DNA of 31,676 nt from Burkholderiales bacterium (GTDB lineage: Bacteria > Pseudomonadota > Gammaproteobacteria > Burkholderiales > Casimicrobiaceae). The stretch lies in contig JAIRPA010000067.1 of the NCBI GenBank assembly GCA_031257235.1, positions 1 to 31,676 of the forward strand, read 5' to 3'. The translations under genes were made by a program, and so were the position numbers. Position 1 is the stretch's first letter. The number at the start of each line of letters is the position of its first letter. The notes under the pieces are model-generated. The model was not told the DNA's origin, did not search any database, and saw nothing but the letters and a program-made list of their open reading frames with translations. This document shows, one piece after another, positions 23,059-30,746 of the stretch.

Positions 23059-25098
23059 ATGTCTTACGGACTTCTCTTGGCGCTTGTCTGCGCCGTCGTT
23101 GCGCTGGTGTTTGGCGGCGCGTCAATCCAATGGATTCTCAACAAACCCGATGGCAATGACCGCATGCGCGAAATCGCCGCGGCCATTCAGGCGGGAGCCA
23201 AAGCCTATTTGAACAGACAATATCTGACCATCGGCATCGTCGGCATCATCTTATGCGTCGTGATCGGTGTGTTCATCAACTGTTTGACGGCGGTCGGGTT
23301 TTTGATCGGCGCGTTGTTGTCGGGCGCTGCCGGCTACATCGGCATGAACGTTTCGGTACGCGCGAACGTGCGCACGGCAGAGGCCGCGCGTCACGGCATT
23401 CCGGCGGCGTTGGCGGTTGCCTTTCGCGGCGGCGCGATTACCGGTCTTTTGGTTGTCGGTTTGGGGCTATTAGGCGTTGCCGGTTTTTATTGGGCGTTGG
23501 TGACTTTATCGCCTGACGCCGCCGGCGATCTTCATCATGCCATCCAGCCTTTGGTGGGTTTGGCGTTCGGCGGCTCGTTGATTTCAATCTTCGCGCGGTT
23601 GGGCGGCGGTATTTTCACCAAAGGCGCGGACGTGGGCGCGGATTTGGTCGGTAAAGTTGAAGCCGGAATTCCCGAAGATGATCCGCGTAATCCCGCGGTG
23701 ATCGCCGATAACGTCGGCGATAACGTCGGAGACTGCGCGGGCATGGCGGCAGACCTCTTTGAAACCTACGCCGTGACCATCGTGGCGACCATGCTTTTGG
23801 GCGCGTTGATGTTAAAAGACATCGCGGCAACGGCGGTGGTTTATCCGTTAGTCTTAGGCGGTGTCTCGATCATCGCCTCCATCATCGGCTGTTTCTTTGT
23901 CAAAAGCGCCAAGGGCAAAATCATGGGCGCGCTTTACAACGGTTTGATTGTTGCCGGCGTATTGGCGGCCATTGCGTTTGCGGCCATCACTTATTGGATG
24001 CTGGGCAATATCCATGAAACCTATCCCGAATACACTTGGGTGCGCTTGTACGGCGCGGCACTGATCGGTTTGGCGTTGACGGCTTTGATGGTCGTCATCA
24101 CCGAATACTACACGGGGACGCAATACAAACCCGTGCGACATGTCGCCCAAGCCTCCACCACCGGTCACGCCACCAACATCATCGCGGGCTTAGGCGTTTC
24201 GATGAAAGCCACCGCGCTTCCCGTGATTGCGGTTTGCGCGGCCATCGGTTGTGCGTATGCTTTAGGTGGCTTGTACGGCATTGCCGTTGCCGCTACTGCC
24301 ATGCTCTCGATGACCGGCATCATCGTGGCGTTGGACGCTTATGGTCCGATCACCGACAACGCCGGCGGGATTGCGGAAATGTCGGAGTTGCCTGAATCCG
24401 TCCGCGCCGTCACCGATCCTTTAGACGCCGTCGGCAACACCACCAAAGCCGTCACCAAAGGCTACGCCATCGGCTCGGCGGGCTTGGCGGCGTTGGTGCT
24501 TTTTGCCGATTACACCCACGCGCTTGAAAGCAAGGGTTTGAATTTATCCTTCGATTTGTCCGATCACATGGTCATCATCGGTTTATTCATCGGCGGCTTA
24601 GTCCCCTACTTATTCGGCGCGATGGCCATGGAAGCCGTCGGACGCGCGGCGGGCGCGGTGGTGGTGGAAGTGCGCCGTCAATTCCGCGAAATCAAAGGCA
24701 TCATGGAAGGCAAGGCAAAACCGGAATACGGCGTAGCGGTCGATATGCTGACCAAAGCGGCCATCAAAGAAATGATCATTCCGTCGCTCTTGCCGGTGTT
24801 GGTGCCGGTCTTAGTCGGGCTTATTTTAGGACCCAAAGCCTTGGGCGGTCTTTTGATGGGAACGATCATCACGGGGATTTTTGTGGCCATTTCGATGACC
24901 ACCGGCGGCGGCGCGTGGGATAACGCCAAGAAATACATTGAAGACGGAAACTTCGGCGGCAAGGGTTCGGACGCGCACAAAGCGGCCGTGACGGGCGACA
25001 CCGTGGGCGATCCTTATAAAGATACGGCAGGCCCTGCGGTCAATCCGTTGATCAAGATCATCAACATCGTCGCGCTGATGATCGTGCCGTTGTTGTAA
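23059..25098 (+). CDS. hppA: Membrane-bound proton-pumping pyrophosphatase, K+-independent type
   Basis: A 679-residue integral membrane enzyme that hydrolyses pyrophosphate and exports protons. The substrate motif DVGADLVGKVE, the DNVGDNVGDCAGMAADLFE loop and the C-terminal GDTVGDPYKDTAGPAVNP are all intact. The ion-type position reads GNTTKA with Lys at 463; K+-independent proton pumps carry Lys here, whereas K+-dependent forms carry Ala. The frame stays open far upstream through the repeat. AGGA at 23047-23050 is 8 nt from the ATG at 23059 and only 2 nt from that at 23053, so I use 23059 (MSYGLLLALV). It is the only large plus-strand gene in the window and has its own terminator. Confidence 0.96.
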   Translation: MSYGLLLALVCAVVALVFGGASIQWILNKPDGNDRMREIAAAIQAGAKAYLNRQYLTIGIVGIILCVVIGVFINCLTAVGFLIGALLSGAAGYIGMNVSVRANVRTAEAARHGIPAALAVAFRGGAITGLLVVGLGLLGVAGFYWALVTLSPDAAGDLHHAIQPLVGLAFGGSLISIFARLGGGIFTKGADVGADLVGKVEAGIPEDDPRNPAVIADNVGDNVGDCAGMAADLFETYAVTIVATMLLGALMLKDIAATAVVYPLVLGGVSIIASIIGCFFVKSAKGKIMGALYNGLIVAGVLAAIAFAAITYWMLGNIHETYPEYTWVRLYGAALIGLALTALMVVITEYYTGTQYKPVRHVAQASTTGHATNIIAGLGVSMKATALPVIAVCAAIGCAYALGGLYGIAVAATAMLSMTGIIVALDAYGPITDNAGGIAEMSELPESVRAVTDPLDAVGNTTKAVTKGYAIGSAGLAALVLFADYTHALESKGLNLSFDLSDHMVIIGLFIGGLVPYLFGAMAMEAVGRAAGAVVVEVRRQFREIKGIMEGKAKPEYGVAVDMLTKAAIKEMIIPSLLPVLVPVLVGLILGPKALGGLLMGTIITGIFVAISMTTGGGAWDNAKKYIEDGNFGGKGSDAHKAAVTGDTVGDPYKDTAGPAVNPLIKIINIVALMIVPLL

Positions 25099-25135
25099 TT
25101 TCAAGCATCACAGATGGCTCTTCGAGCATCAGAGG

Positions 25136-25170
25136 AAGGGGGCGCAAAAAAGCGTCCCCTTACTTTTTTT
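25136..25170 (+). terminator. Intrinsic terminator of hppA
   Basis: A 10-bp stem (AAGGGGGCGC with GCGTCCCCTT, one G-U pair) around an A6 loop is followed by TAC and seven Ts. It lies 38 nt past the hppA stop and only functions well in the plus direction. It also insulates the converging gene at 25187. Confidence 0.85.
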
Positions 25171-25186
25171 GCCTCGTCATGCCCAC

Positions 25187-26413
25187 TTACTTGGCGAGCC
25201 GGTAAAGCGCTTCGGTCAAGAGGTCTACCCCAAGCGCAATATCATCGGGAGACGCATACTCTAAAGGATGGTGGCTCAACCCGTCTTTATTGCGAATGAA
25301 GATCATGCCCACCTTGGCAAGGCTACCCATATTCATGGCATCGTGTCCGGCGCCGCTGGGCAACTGCATGGTGGCAATCCCCAACGCTTGCGCACTCTGC
25401 CCCAAAACCTCGATGATCTCCGGGGACATCGTGACCGGATTATCCGAAACCAAGGGTTTTAAGTGAATCGGCGTTCCGTATTTTTTCTCAATCTCTCGGA
25501 CACGTTTTTCGATCTCGGCTTGGGCGGCATCCATCGCGGCACGGTTGATCCCTCTTAAATCAATCCACAAATCCACTTCCCCGGGCACCACGTTGATCGC
25601 GCCGGGTTTGACGACCAGATTGCCCACGGTGCCCACAATATCTTTGGAGGCATAAGCGTTGGCCACCTCATTGACGGCAAGCACGACTTCCGACGCCGTC
25701 ACCAAAGCATCTTTTCGTTGGTTCATCGCCGTCCCGCCGGAATGGCTCGCTTTGCCGATCACCTTGACGTGCGTGCGAATGGGCGCGGCAATGGCTTTGA
25801 CAATGCCCACGCCCAGATTGTTTAATTCCAGCGTCGGGCTTTGCTCGATGTGGAGCTCAATAAAGGCGTCAATCTCGCCTTTTTGACGTACCGCCGTCTC
25901 CATTTTTTCAATGTCCAAACCCACCCTCTCCATCGCCAAAGGCAGGGGGATGCCGTCTTTGTCTGTGAGCGTTTTGGCGATGTCTTGACTTATTTTTCCC
26001 GTCATTGCCTTACTGCCAAAGGTCGCCATGGCAAAGCGACTGGATTCTTCCATCTGAAAAATAATCAGCTCTAAAGGATGCTTGAGTGCTCCGCGCTTTT
26101 GAAGCCTCATGAGGGCGGCCAACCCCGCCACGGCGCCGGTCATACCGTCATAATGTCCGCCGTTGGGCACGGTGTCGATGTGTGATCCTGTCGCAATCGC
26201 GCCCGCATGGGGGTCTTGCCCTTCCAAGCGACCGATGATGTTTCCCACCGCATCCACCCTGACGTTTAAATGAGCTTTTTTCATCAAACCGATGAAGTAA
26301 TCCCGCGCCAAATCGTCCTCGTTGGAATACGCCAATCGGTGCGAGCCGTTATCTTTTGTTCTGCCGATGGTGGACAAATGCGTCAACACATCCATCATCC
26401 ATGGTTTGTCCAT
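25187..26413 (-). CDS. M20-family Zn-dependent hydrolase (carbamoylase/allantoate amidohydrolase type)
   Basis: A 408-residue binuclear metal hydrolase of the HyuC/AllC/beta-ureidopropionase group. These cleave N-carbamoyl or related amide bonds on amino acids and ureides. Metal ligands can be read as H78 (GSHIDTVPNGG), D89 (HYDG), E123 (QMEESSRF), H188 (ELHIEQ) and H381 (GLSHHPLE). The lid domain holds KASHSGGTAMNQRKDA and the helix end GAGHDAMNM. The motif usually written EEGSRF reads EESSRF here, a mild change. It is the last gene of a three-gene unit with an AbgA-like amidohydrolase and a DcuC-type carrier, suggesting use of an imported N-substituted amino acid. The exact substrate cannot be told. 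Confidence 0.88.
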   Translation of the reverse strand: MDKPWMMDVLTHLSTIGRTKDNGSHRLAYSNEDDLARDYFIGLMKKAHLNVRVDAVGNIIGRLEGQDPHAGAIATGSHIDTVPNGGHYDGMTGAVAGLAALMRLQKRGALKHPLELIIFQMEESSRFAMATFGSKAMTGKISQDIAKTLTDKDGIPLPLAMERVGLDIEKMETAVRQKGEIDAFIELHIEQSPTLELNNLGVGIVKAIAAPIRTHVKVIGKASHSGGTAMNQRKDALVTASEVVLAVNEVANAYASKDIVGTVGNLVVKPGAINVVPGEVDLWIDLRGINRAAMDAAQAEIEKRVREIEKKYGTPIHLKPLVSDNPVTMSPEIIEVLGQSAQALGIATMQLPSGAGHDAMNMGSLAKVGMIFIRNKDGLSHHPLEYASPDDIALGVDLLTEALYRLAK

Positions 26414-26447
26414 TTTAAAAACCTTTCCTTGAAAGGGAGGGCGTGAT

Positions 26448-26516
26448 GAAGAGGTGGGGGCGTCAAAGCGGCAATGAAATCCCGCTTTGCCTTACCGCCC
26501 CGAACAAAGCCTCTTC
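26448..26516. repeat. Long nested hairpin between the two amidohydrolase genes
   Basis: Three nested arms: GAAGAGG (26448-26454) with CCTCTTC (26510-26516), GGGGCG with CGCCCC (26496-26501), and CAAAGCGG (26464-26471) with CCGCTTTG (26482-26489). It fills most of the 127-nt gap inside an apparent operon. It lacks a U tract, so mRNA stabilisation or processing is more likely than termination. It is not a copy of the composite repeat family. Confidence 0.6.
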
Positions 26517-26540
26517 CCTATCTCACCCGCACAAAAATAA

Positions 26541-27848
26541 TTAGTCGATTTTGAGATAATCACCCACCATATGCGCCACAAACGCCAACGCCGGAGACAA
26601 TCCTTCCTCGTCGAAATCAAAAGCACTGTTGTGATGACTGGCTGTCCGATTCACCCCCAGCTGAACATACGTGCCTATCCCGCCTTGTCGTTGAACTTCG
26701 CTCATCATGTGTGCAAAGTCCTCGCCGGCACCAAACTCTTTCAAGCCCTCGATTTGGGTATAAAACGGCACCTTCTTTGCCGCGGCAATTGCCCGATCAA
26801 TCATTTCGGGGCTACTCTGACCACTCTTGGTGCCGCCCATGACCGTGATCGAATACTCGCAGTCCCACATTTCCGCCGCGGCTTTGACGATGCGTCCGGC
26901 TTCTTTGACCATATAATCGTTCAAGTCACTGGTGACTCCGCGAGTTTCCATGACCAGCAAAGCGTCAGGCGGAACCACGTTGCGCCCCGCGCCGCCCACC
27001 AGCTTGCCTACATTGATGCGGGTCACTCCGTCACCATGCCGGCTGATCGCATGCAGGTTTAACGTGGCGGCACACGCCGCCAAAAGCGCGTTTTTACCTT
27101 CCTGTGGCGCGGCTCCCGCGTGAGCCGATTCCCCTTTAAACCTCACATCCCATTTTGTGGACGCTAAAAATCCTTTTGAGCCGCAGACAATTTTTCCGGC
27201 TTTGTCTGCCTGAAAACCGATATGCAAGCCTAAAATAGCGTCCACGTCTTTGACGACACCGGCGGCCACCATGGGGGCGGCTCCTCGCAACCCCTCTTCG
27301 GCAGGCTGAAAAATCAAACGAATCGACCCTTTGAGCCGATCTTTCATGCCCGCCACGATTTCTGCCACCGCCATGCCGATCGCGGTGTGCGCGTCGTGCC
27401 CGCAGGTGTGCATCGCTCCTTCGTTCACCGAAACAAAACCTTCACGAACCGGACGATGTTTTTCGTCTTGGCTCTCGTGCCCGTCGTTGGAATCCATGTC
27501 CACACGAATGGCAAGTTTGGGCCCCGGCAACCCAAAATCCATATCCGCCCAAAAGCCCGTCAAGCCGCCTTCCATTTGGCGAATCAGCGCTTCCACGCCG
27601 CCTTGCGCAATGGCGCGGCTTTGTTCCTTTTTGAGTTGATCGGGAGACGGCACCCCCATCATGGCGGACGGCGCGACGGCATCTTTACCCATGGTGATGG
27701 TGTAGCCCAGCTCTTTGACTTTGGAAAGAGCAATCGACGCCGTGCGAAATTCTGTCCAGCCCGGCTCGGGATGTTGATGAAAATCGCGTCGCCGCGCAAT
27801 GGTGACCGGGGTCAACAAAGCCACCTTTTCTTTAATGTATTGATCCAT
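26541..27848 (-). CDS. M20D amidohydrolase, AbgA-like (aminobenzoyl-glutamate hydrolase type)
   Basis: A 435-residue metallo-amidohydrolase. It resembles E. coli AbgA along its length, including the unusual insert after RVDMD, HRPVREGFVSVNEG. Metal ligands: C149, H151 (TCGHD), E185 (PAEEG), H209 and H405 (ASHHN). Other shared stretches are RRRDFHQHPEPGWTEFRTA and GRNVVPPDALLVMETRG. AbgA works with AbgB to split p-aminobenzoyl-glutamate; no abgB or abgT is present here, so the enzyme may act on another N-acyl amino acid. The frame is open to 27932, but the ATG at 27848 has AGGA nine bases upstream and fits the family start. It follows the carrier gene by 40 nt. Confidence 0.88.
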   Translation of the reverse strand: MDQYIKEKVALLTPVTIARRRDFHQHPEPGWTEFRTASIALSKVKELGYTITMGKDAVAPSAMMGVPSPDQLKKEQSRAIAQGGVEALIRQMEGGLTGFWADMDFGLPGPKLAIRVDMDSNDGHESQDEKHRPVREGFVSVNEGAMHTCGHDAHTAIGMAVAEIVAGMKDRLKGSIRLIFQPAEEGLRGAAPMVAAGVVKDVDAILGLHIGFQADKAGKIVCGSKGFLASTKWDVRFKGESAHAGAAPQEGKNALLAACAATLNLHAISRHGDGVTRINVGKLVGGAGRNVVPPDALLVMETRGVTSDLNDYMVKEAGRIVKAAAEMWDCEYSITVMGGTKSGQSSPEMIDRAIAAAKKVPFYTQIEGLKEFGAGEDFAHMMSEVQRQGGIGTYVQLGVNRTASHHNSAFDFDEEGLSPALAFVAHMVGDYLKID

Positions 27849-27888
27849 GTTTTTTCTTCCTGACTTTTTTCCTGAAACGGCATGAGCC

Positions 27889-29337
27889 TTATGAAACGTA
27901 TAACAGCAACACCATCGCCGCCACGGACGCAAGAATCATCCCCGGCGCGTTGCGCTTTGCCATTTCCATCGGATTAACCTTGGCAATGCCCGCCAGCAAA
28001 ATAGCCGCGCCGGCAATGGGCGACATCGTGCGTCCTAAAGACCCCCCCAGTGCCGCCAAAGCTCCCATGTTTGCCGTCTCAAACCCAAATGCCGAGGCGT
28101 GAATCGTGACGGCTTTGTTAAACGCCATTGCCGCGGCGTCTCCCGATCCGCTCACCACCCCCAACAAAAACGGTCCGTAAGAAGCCGCAATGCCTGCAAT
28201 ATTGGTCGTCTCCTTCATCGCTTTAATTCCGGCATCAATCAATCCCAGCGCGTTCATGCCGCCCACAAAAACGCCCGCCGCGATGATGATACTGATCACG
28301 TCGCCGTAGCCTTTACCCATGCCGTCAAAGAAATACCGAGTGGCTTTAGAGGGGCTTGTCCTTGTAAACAGCAGACACAAAAACGCGCCGAGCAACATGG
28401 CGTGGGGCACTAAAACGCCTTTTGCCCATCCCCATCGGCTCATGAACGCCTTCGCGCTTTCAATCGCTTCGGGAGCGGCATCCGCCGAGCCTGCAATACT
28501 TTTCGCGCTGTTGAGTTCGCCGCTTAAAAGGCTCGCGCCAATTAAAAGCACAATCGGCATCATCGGCAAAACCGCTAAAAACGGATTGACTTTAAAGTTG
28601 TTGATCGCGGCTTTTTCCTCTTCCCCTAGGGAGGGATCGACATAGCCGGCATTTTCTTTTCTGAAAAAGGCAACGACGGTCAAAGAAGCCGCACCGATAC
28701 CAAAACAGACCAGTGTCGGCACCAACAGGGTTTTAATCACATCCATCGCGCCAAAGGTTTCGCCGGCGGGCAGGGTGCCGGCTTCGTGCATGGCGGCGGT
28801 CGTCAATTCGGCAATCACCGGGTTATGCGCCAACCCCGGACTAAACATGGAACCAAACGTTCCAAGCATAATGGCGGAAGCCGCAATCACGGGATGAACG
28901 CCTTGCGATACCAGCAGGGGAATCATGATCACGCCGGTGGCCGCGGCGCATCCCGCCGCCGTGGGAATGGCAATGTTAATCAAAAACGTTGCCAACGCCG
29001 CCGCCGGAATCAAAAAAGGTCGAATATGTTTTAATCCTCTTGCCATCGCAAACACCAGATGCTTATCACACTGTGTCAGCTGCAACACGCCGGCAAAGCC
29101 CAGTGCCGAACAAATATTGAGCACCAGACTTTTGACCACCATGTTGTCGGTAAACGCCGTGAAAGCCGCCATCAAATTCCAACTCAAGATCGCCATTAAA
29201 AACCCGGCGCCGATCAGCACCATACGGGTTTCGTACTGCTTGATCAGCAACACCACCACGCCGATAATAATCACGATGCCCAACAAGACCCCTAGGGATA
29301 AGCCTCCCAAAATTTGAACGCTCATCAAATTAGCCAT
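27889..29337 (-). CDS. dcuC: DcuC-family anaerobic C4-dicarboxylate carrier
   Basis: A 482-residue inner-membrane transporter with about twelve hydrophobic segments. The match to the DcuC family is clearest in the C-terminal half (VVSGSGDAAAMAFNK, LGGSLGRTMSPIAGAA, LAGIAKVNPMEMAKRNA) and in IPTAAGCAAATGVIMIPLL. DcuC proteins move succinate, fumarate or related acids, chiefly under anaerobic conditions. As the first gene before two amidohydrolases it may instead import an N-acyl or N-carbamoyl acidic amino acid such as an aspartate derivative; that is an inference. GGGGAG lies 7 nt before the ATG at 29337. Confidence 0.85.
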   Translation of the reverse strand: MANLMSVQILGGLSLGVLLGIVIIIGVVVLLIKQYETRMVLIGAGFLMAILSWNLMAAFTAFTDNMVVKSLVLNICSALGFAGVLQLTQCDKHLVFAMARGLKHIRPFLIPAAALATFLINIAIPTAAGCAAATGVIMIPLLVSQGVHPVIAASAIMLGTFGSMFSPGLAHNPVIAELTTAAMHEAGTLPAGETFGAMDVIKTLLVPTLVCFGIGAASLTVVAFFRKENAGYVDPSLGEEEKAAINNFKVNPFLAVLPMMPIVLLIGASLLSGELNSAKSIAGSADAAPEAIESAKAFMSRWGWAKGVLVPHAMLLGAFLCLLFTRTSPSKATRYFFDGMGKGYGDVISIIIAAGVFVGGMNALGLIDAGIKAMKETTNIAGIAASYGPFLLGVVSGSGDAAAMAFNKAVTIHASAFGFETANMGALAALGGSLGRTMSPIAGAAILLAGIAKVNPMEMAKRNAPGMILASVAAMVLLLYVS

Positions 29338-29510
29338 TTGAAATCTCCCCTTCGATTAAAGATTTATATCCGATATTTAACGACTAAAATTAACCCATCA
29401 ACGAGAATGTCTGAAACATTAACTACAAACTCACCACGGTCAAAGACCGTTTCAGGCGCTCAATTTTAACGCCGGTGATGTTGATAATATTTGCGTTACC
29501 TTAATAAAAC
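29338..29510 (-). promoter_or_regulatory. Upstream region of dcuC with nested inverted repeats
   Basis: ACGGTC-aaa-GACCGT (29436-29450) lies close to CTGAAAC (29411-29417), whose complement GTTTCAG is at 29449-29455. On the minus strand TTGATG followed about 16 nt later by TAAATA could be a promoter 40-70 nt before the gene. Either dyad could bind a regulator of the transport operon. No gene is seen. Confidence 0.4.
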
Positions 29511-29908
29511 AGGAATCAGAGGTCAGAGGTCAGGGATCAGGGTTTCGGCAAAAAGTGAAAACCTACTTTTTGCCGGTGTATGCTTCCCAAAAAGGACAGG
29601 CAAAGCCTGATCCTTTTTTGTAGGAAATGCGGGAAGACCGGATTGCGGGTCTGCCTGCCGCAGGCGGACTGCCCGCAATGACGAGGTGAGAGATGGTCGC
29701 TAAATTCGATACACCGCGTTTGAGGCAAGCCCCCTTTATAAAAGGGGGTGGCTACGAAGTCGCCGGGGGTTTGTAACATTCGCCGTTTATACAAAAAAGT
29801 ATCGGGCTTTGCCCGTACTTTTTTGCAAATCATGACCGGCAAAAAGTAGGGTTTTACTTTTTGCCGAACCCGCTGATCCCTGATCCCTGAAACTCCGATC
29901 CCTGATAC
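29511..29908. repeat. Composite hairpin repeat, copy 7 (most complete copy)
   Basis: Bounded by inverted tails: TCAGAGGTCAGGGATCAGGG on the left, CTGATCCCTGATCCCTGAA on the right. Inside, in mirror order: CGGCAAAAAGT/ACTTTTTGCCG (29546-29575); A5GGACAGGC...TCCT6 hairpin with bulged A at 29610 (29589-29620); ATTGCGGG/CCCGCAAT (29642-29679) enclosing GCCTG/CAGGC; CCCCCTTT/AAAGGGGG (29730-29748); A6GTA-t-CGGGC/GCCCG-TACT6 (29792-29825); CGGCAAAAAGTA/TACTTTTTGCCG (29837-29866). Bulges are on the 3' arm in the left half and the 5' arm in the right half, so the halves are inverted copies. Confidence 0.78.
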
Positions 29909-30134
29909 CCATGTCATTAAAATGGTCATAACGCCATGTAACTCGCACCCCTCTATATCTCAACAAAAAATAAGTCTCCTCTACTATCCGCTGTTGAAAA
30001 AAGTATAAGTGTTACCAATGTTGCATTTTGGTCATCACTTTGGGTAATGGAGGTAAAAATACGTACTTTTAATGAGTCTTATATATAAAAAAACTAAAAT
30101 GACTTAACTCCCTCCTTCAGATGAAAGGGATGAC
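29909..30134. other. AT-rich gene-free stretch
   Basis: Noticeably richer in A and T than its surroundings and free of composite repeat modules. It forms the leader of the small plus-strand ORF. Several TATA-like stretches (for example near 30080-30087) make a promoter likely, but no clear -35/-10 pair stands out. Confidence 0.35.
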
Positions 30135-30350
30135 ATGAATAACCAAACTATGCAAATGAACCGACACTTTACACTCCACTCACTTGAGAAGACGCTGTGC
30201 GAATTGCAGTCCGTTCGCCGCTTGGAAAAATCAAATTTGTTGCTCGCTAACGGGAGTAACAAAGACACTATTGAAAAATTCATTGTTAAGCTTGATAAGT
30301 TAATCGCGGGGACGGAGAATAAAATAAGGCAGCTCACTTATTTCCATTAG
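30135..30350 (+). CDS. Small protein of unknown function
   Basis: A 71-residue frame that I do not recognise. AAAGGG lies 5-7 nt before the ATG. The product is mostly helix-forming, with mixed charge (LEKTLCELQSVRRLEKSNLL, TIEKFIVKLDKLIAGTENKI), no membrane segment and no signal peptide; a short coiled coil or helical hairpin is possible. Base composition is clearly more AT-rich than the neighbouring genes, hinting at a recent arrival. It sits alone between repeat copy 7 and the tRNA. It may be a real gene with its own promoter, but chance cannot be excluded. Confidence 0.45.
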   Translation: MNNQTMQMNRHFTLHSLEKTLCELQSVRRLEKSNLLLANGSNKDTIEKFIVKLDKLIAGTENKIRQLTYFH

Positions 30351-30544
30351 TGCGTTGCGCGCCTCATGCCGCGAACGATTAACGTCAAACATGGGTTGGG
30401 GGTTTTTCCCAAAGGGTTTGTTTGGGCGGAATGAGTTTTTTTCAATCGTCTTGAGAGATAAGGCAACCTTGGGTTTGCCGTTTGAGTTCGGGCGGGCGGG
30501 TTGCCTGCCCTACTCAAGTTTCACCGGTCGCCGAGCCCGTCCGT
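30351..30544. other. Gene-free stretch with a REP-like hairpin
   Basis: The hairpin at 30482-30517 pairs TTGAGT with ACTCAA outside and GGGCGGGC with GCCTGCCC inside, separated by a small internal loop. It differs from the seven composite repeats. The rest shows no gene; 30405-30455 has weak CCCAAA/TTTGGG pairing that might end transcription of the small ORF. Confidence 0.4.
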
Positions 30545-30572
30545 TTGCGAAAGGCTTAATCTCGCGTATAAT
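30545..30572 (+). promoter_or_regulatory. Promoter of the tRNA-Gly gene
   Basis: TTGCGA (30545-30550) and a perfect TATAAT (30567-30572) are 16 nt apart. Transcription would begin near 30579, about 18 nt before the mature tRNA end. No plus-strand gene other than the tRNA lies downstream before converging exbD. Confidence 0.75.
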
Positions 30573-30596
30573 CCGCTCACGTTTTATGAGTGCCAC

Positions 30597-30670
30597 GCGG
30601 GCGTGGTTCAATGGTAGAACGGCGGCTTCCCAAGCCTCAAACGGGGGTTCGATTCCCCTCGCCCGCTCCA
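30597..30670 (+). tRNA. tRNA-Gly (anticodon CCC)
   Basis: 74 nt including an encoded CCA end. Acceptor arm GCGGGCG/CGCCCGC; D arm GTTC...GAAC; anticodon loop TTCCCAA giving anticodon CCC, which reads GGG; T arm GGGGG-TTCGATT-CCCCT. The overall sequence closely follows bacterial tRNA-Gly(CCC). One oddity: in the anticodon stem, GCGGC opposes GCCTC, so the second pair (28-42) is a C-U mismatch. Confidence 0.95.
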
Positions 30671-30714
30671 TGACACAAAAATATCCACCAAACCCCGAAA
30701 GCAACCCCTCCCAT

Positions 30715-30735
30715 CACGCCATGGCGTGTATTTTT
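30715..30735 (+). terminator. Possible terminator of the tRNA gene
   Basis: The 14-nt palindrome CACGCCATGGCGTG (30715-30728) is followed by TATTTTTG. It can form a 5-bp stem with a 4-nt loop and a short T tract, 45 nt after the tRNA. The stem is short, so this is a weak call. Confidence 0.4.
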
Positions 30736-30746
30736 GCCTATCCCTC

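Noticed and set aside
29511..29908. CRISPR array
   Set aside because: The repeated units are palindromes of different sequence with irregular spacing, not identical repeats with equal-length unique spacers, and no cas gene is present.
30018..30047. A nine-codon frame (MLHFGHHFG) with three histidines, resembling an attenuator leader peptide
   Set aside because: No ribosome site, only three His, no biosynthetic operon downstream and no terminator/antiterminator pair.
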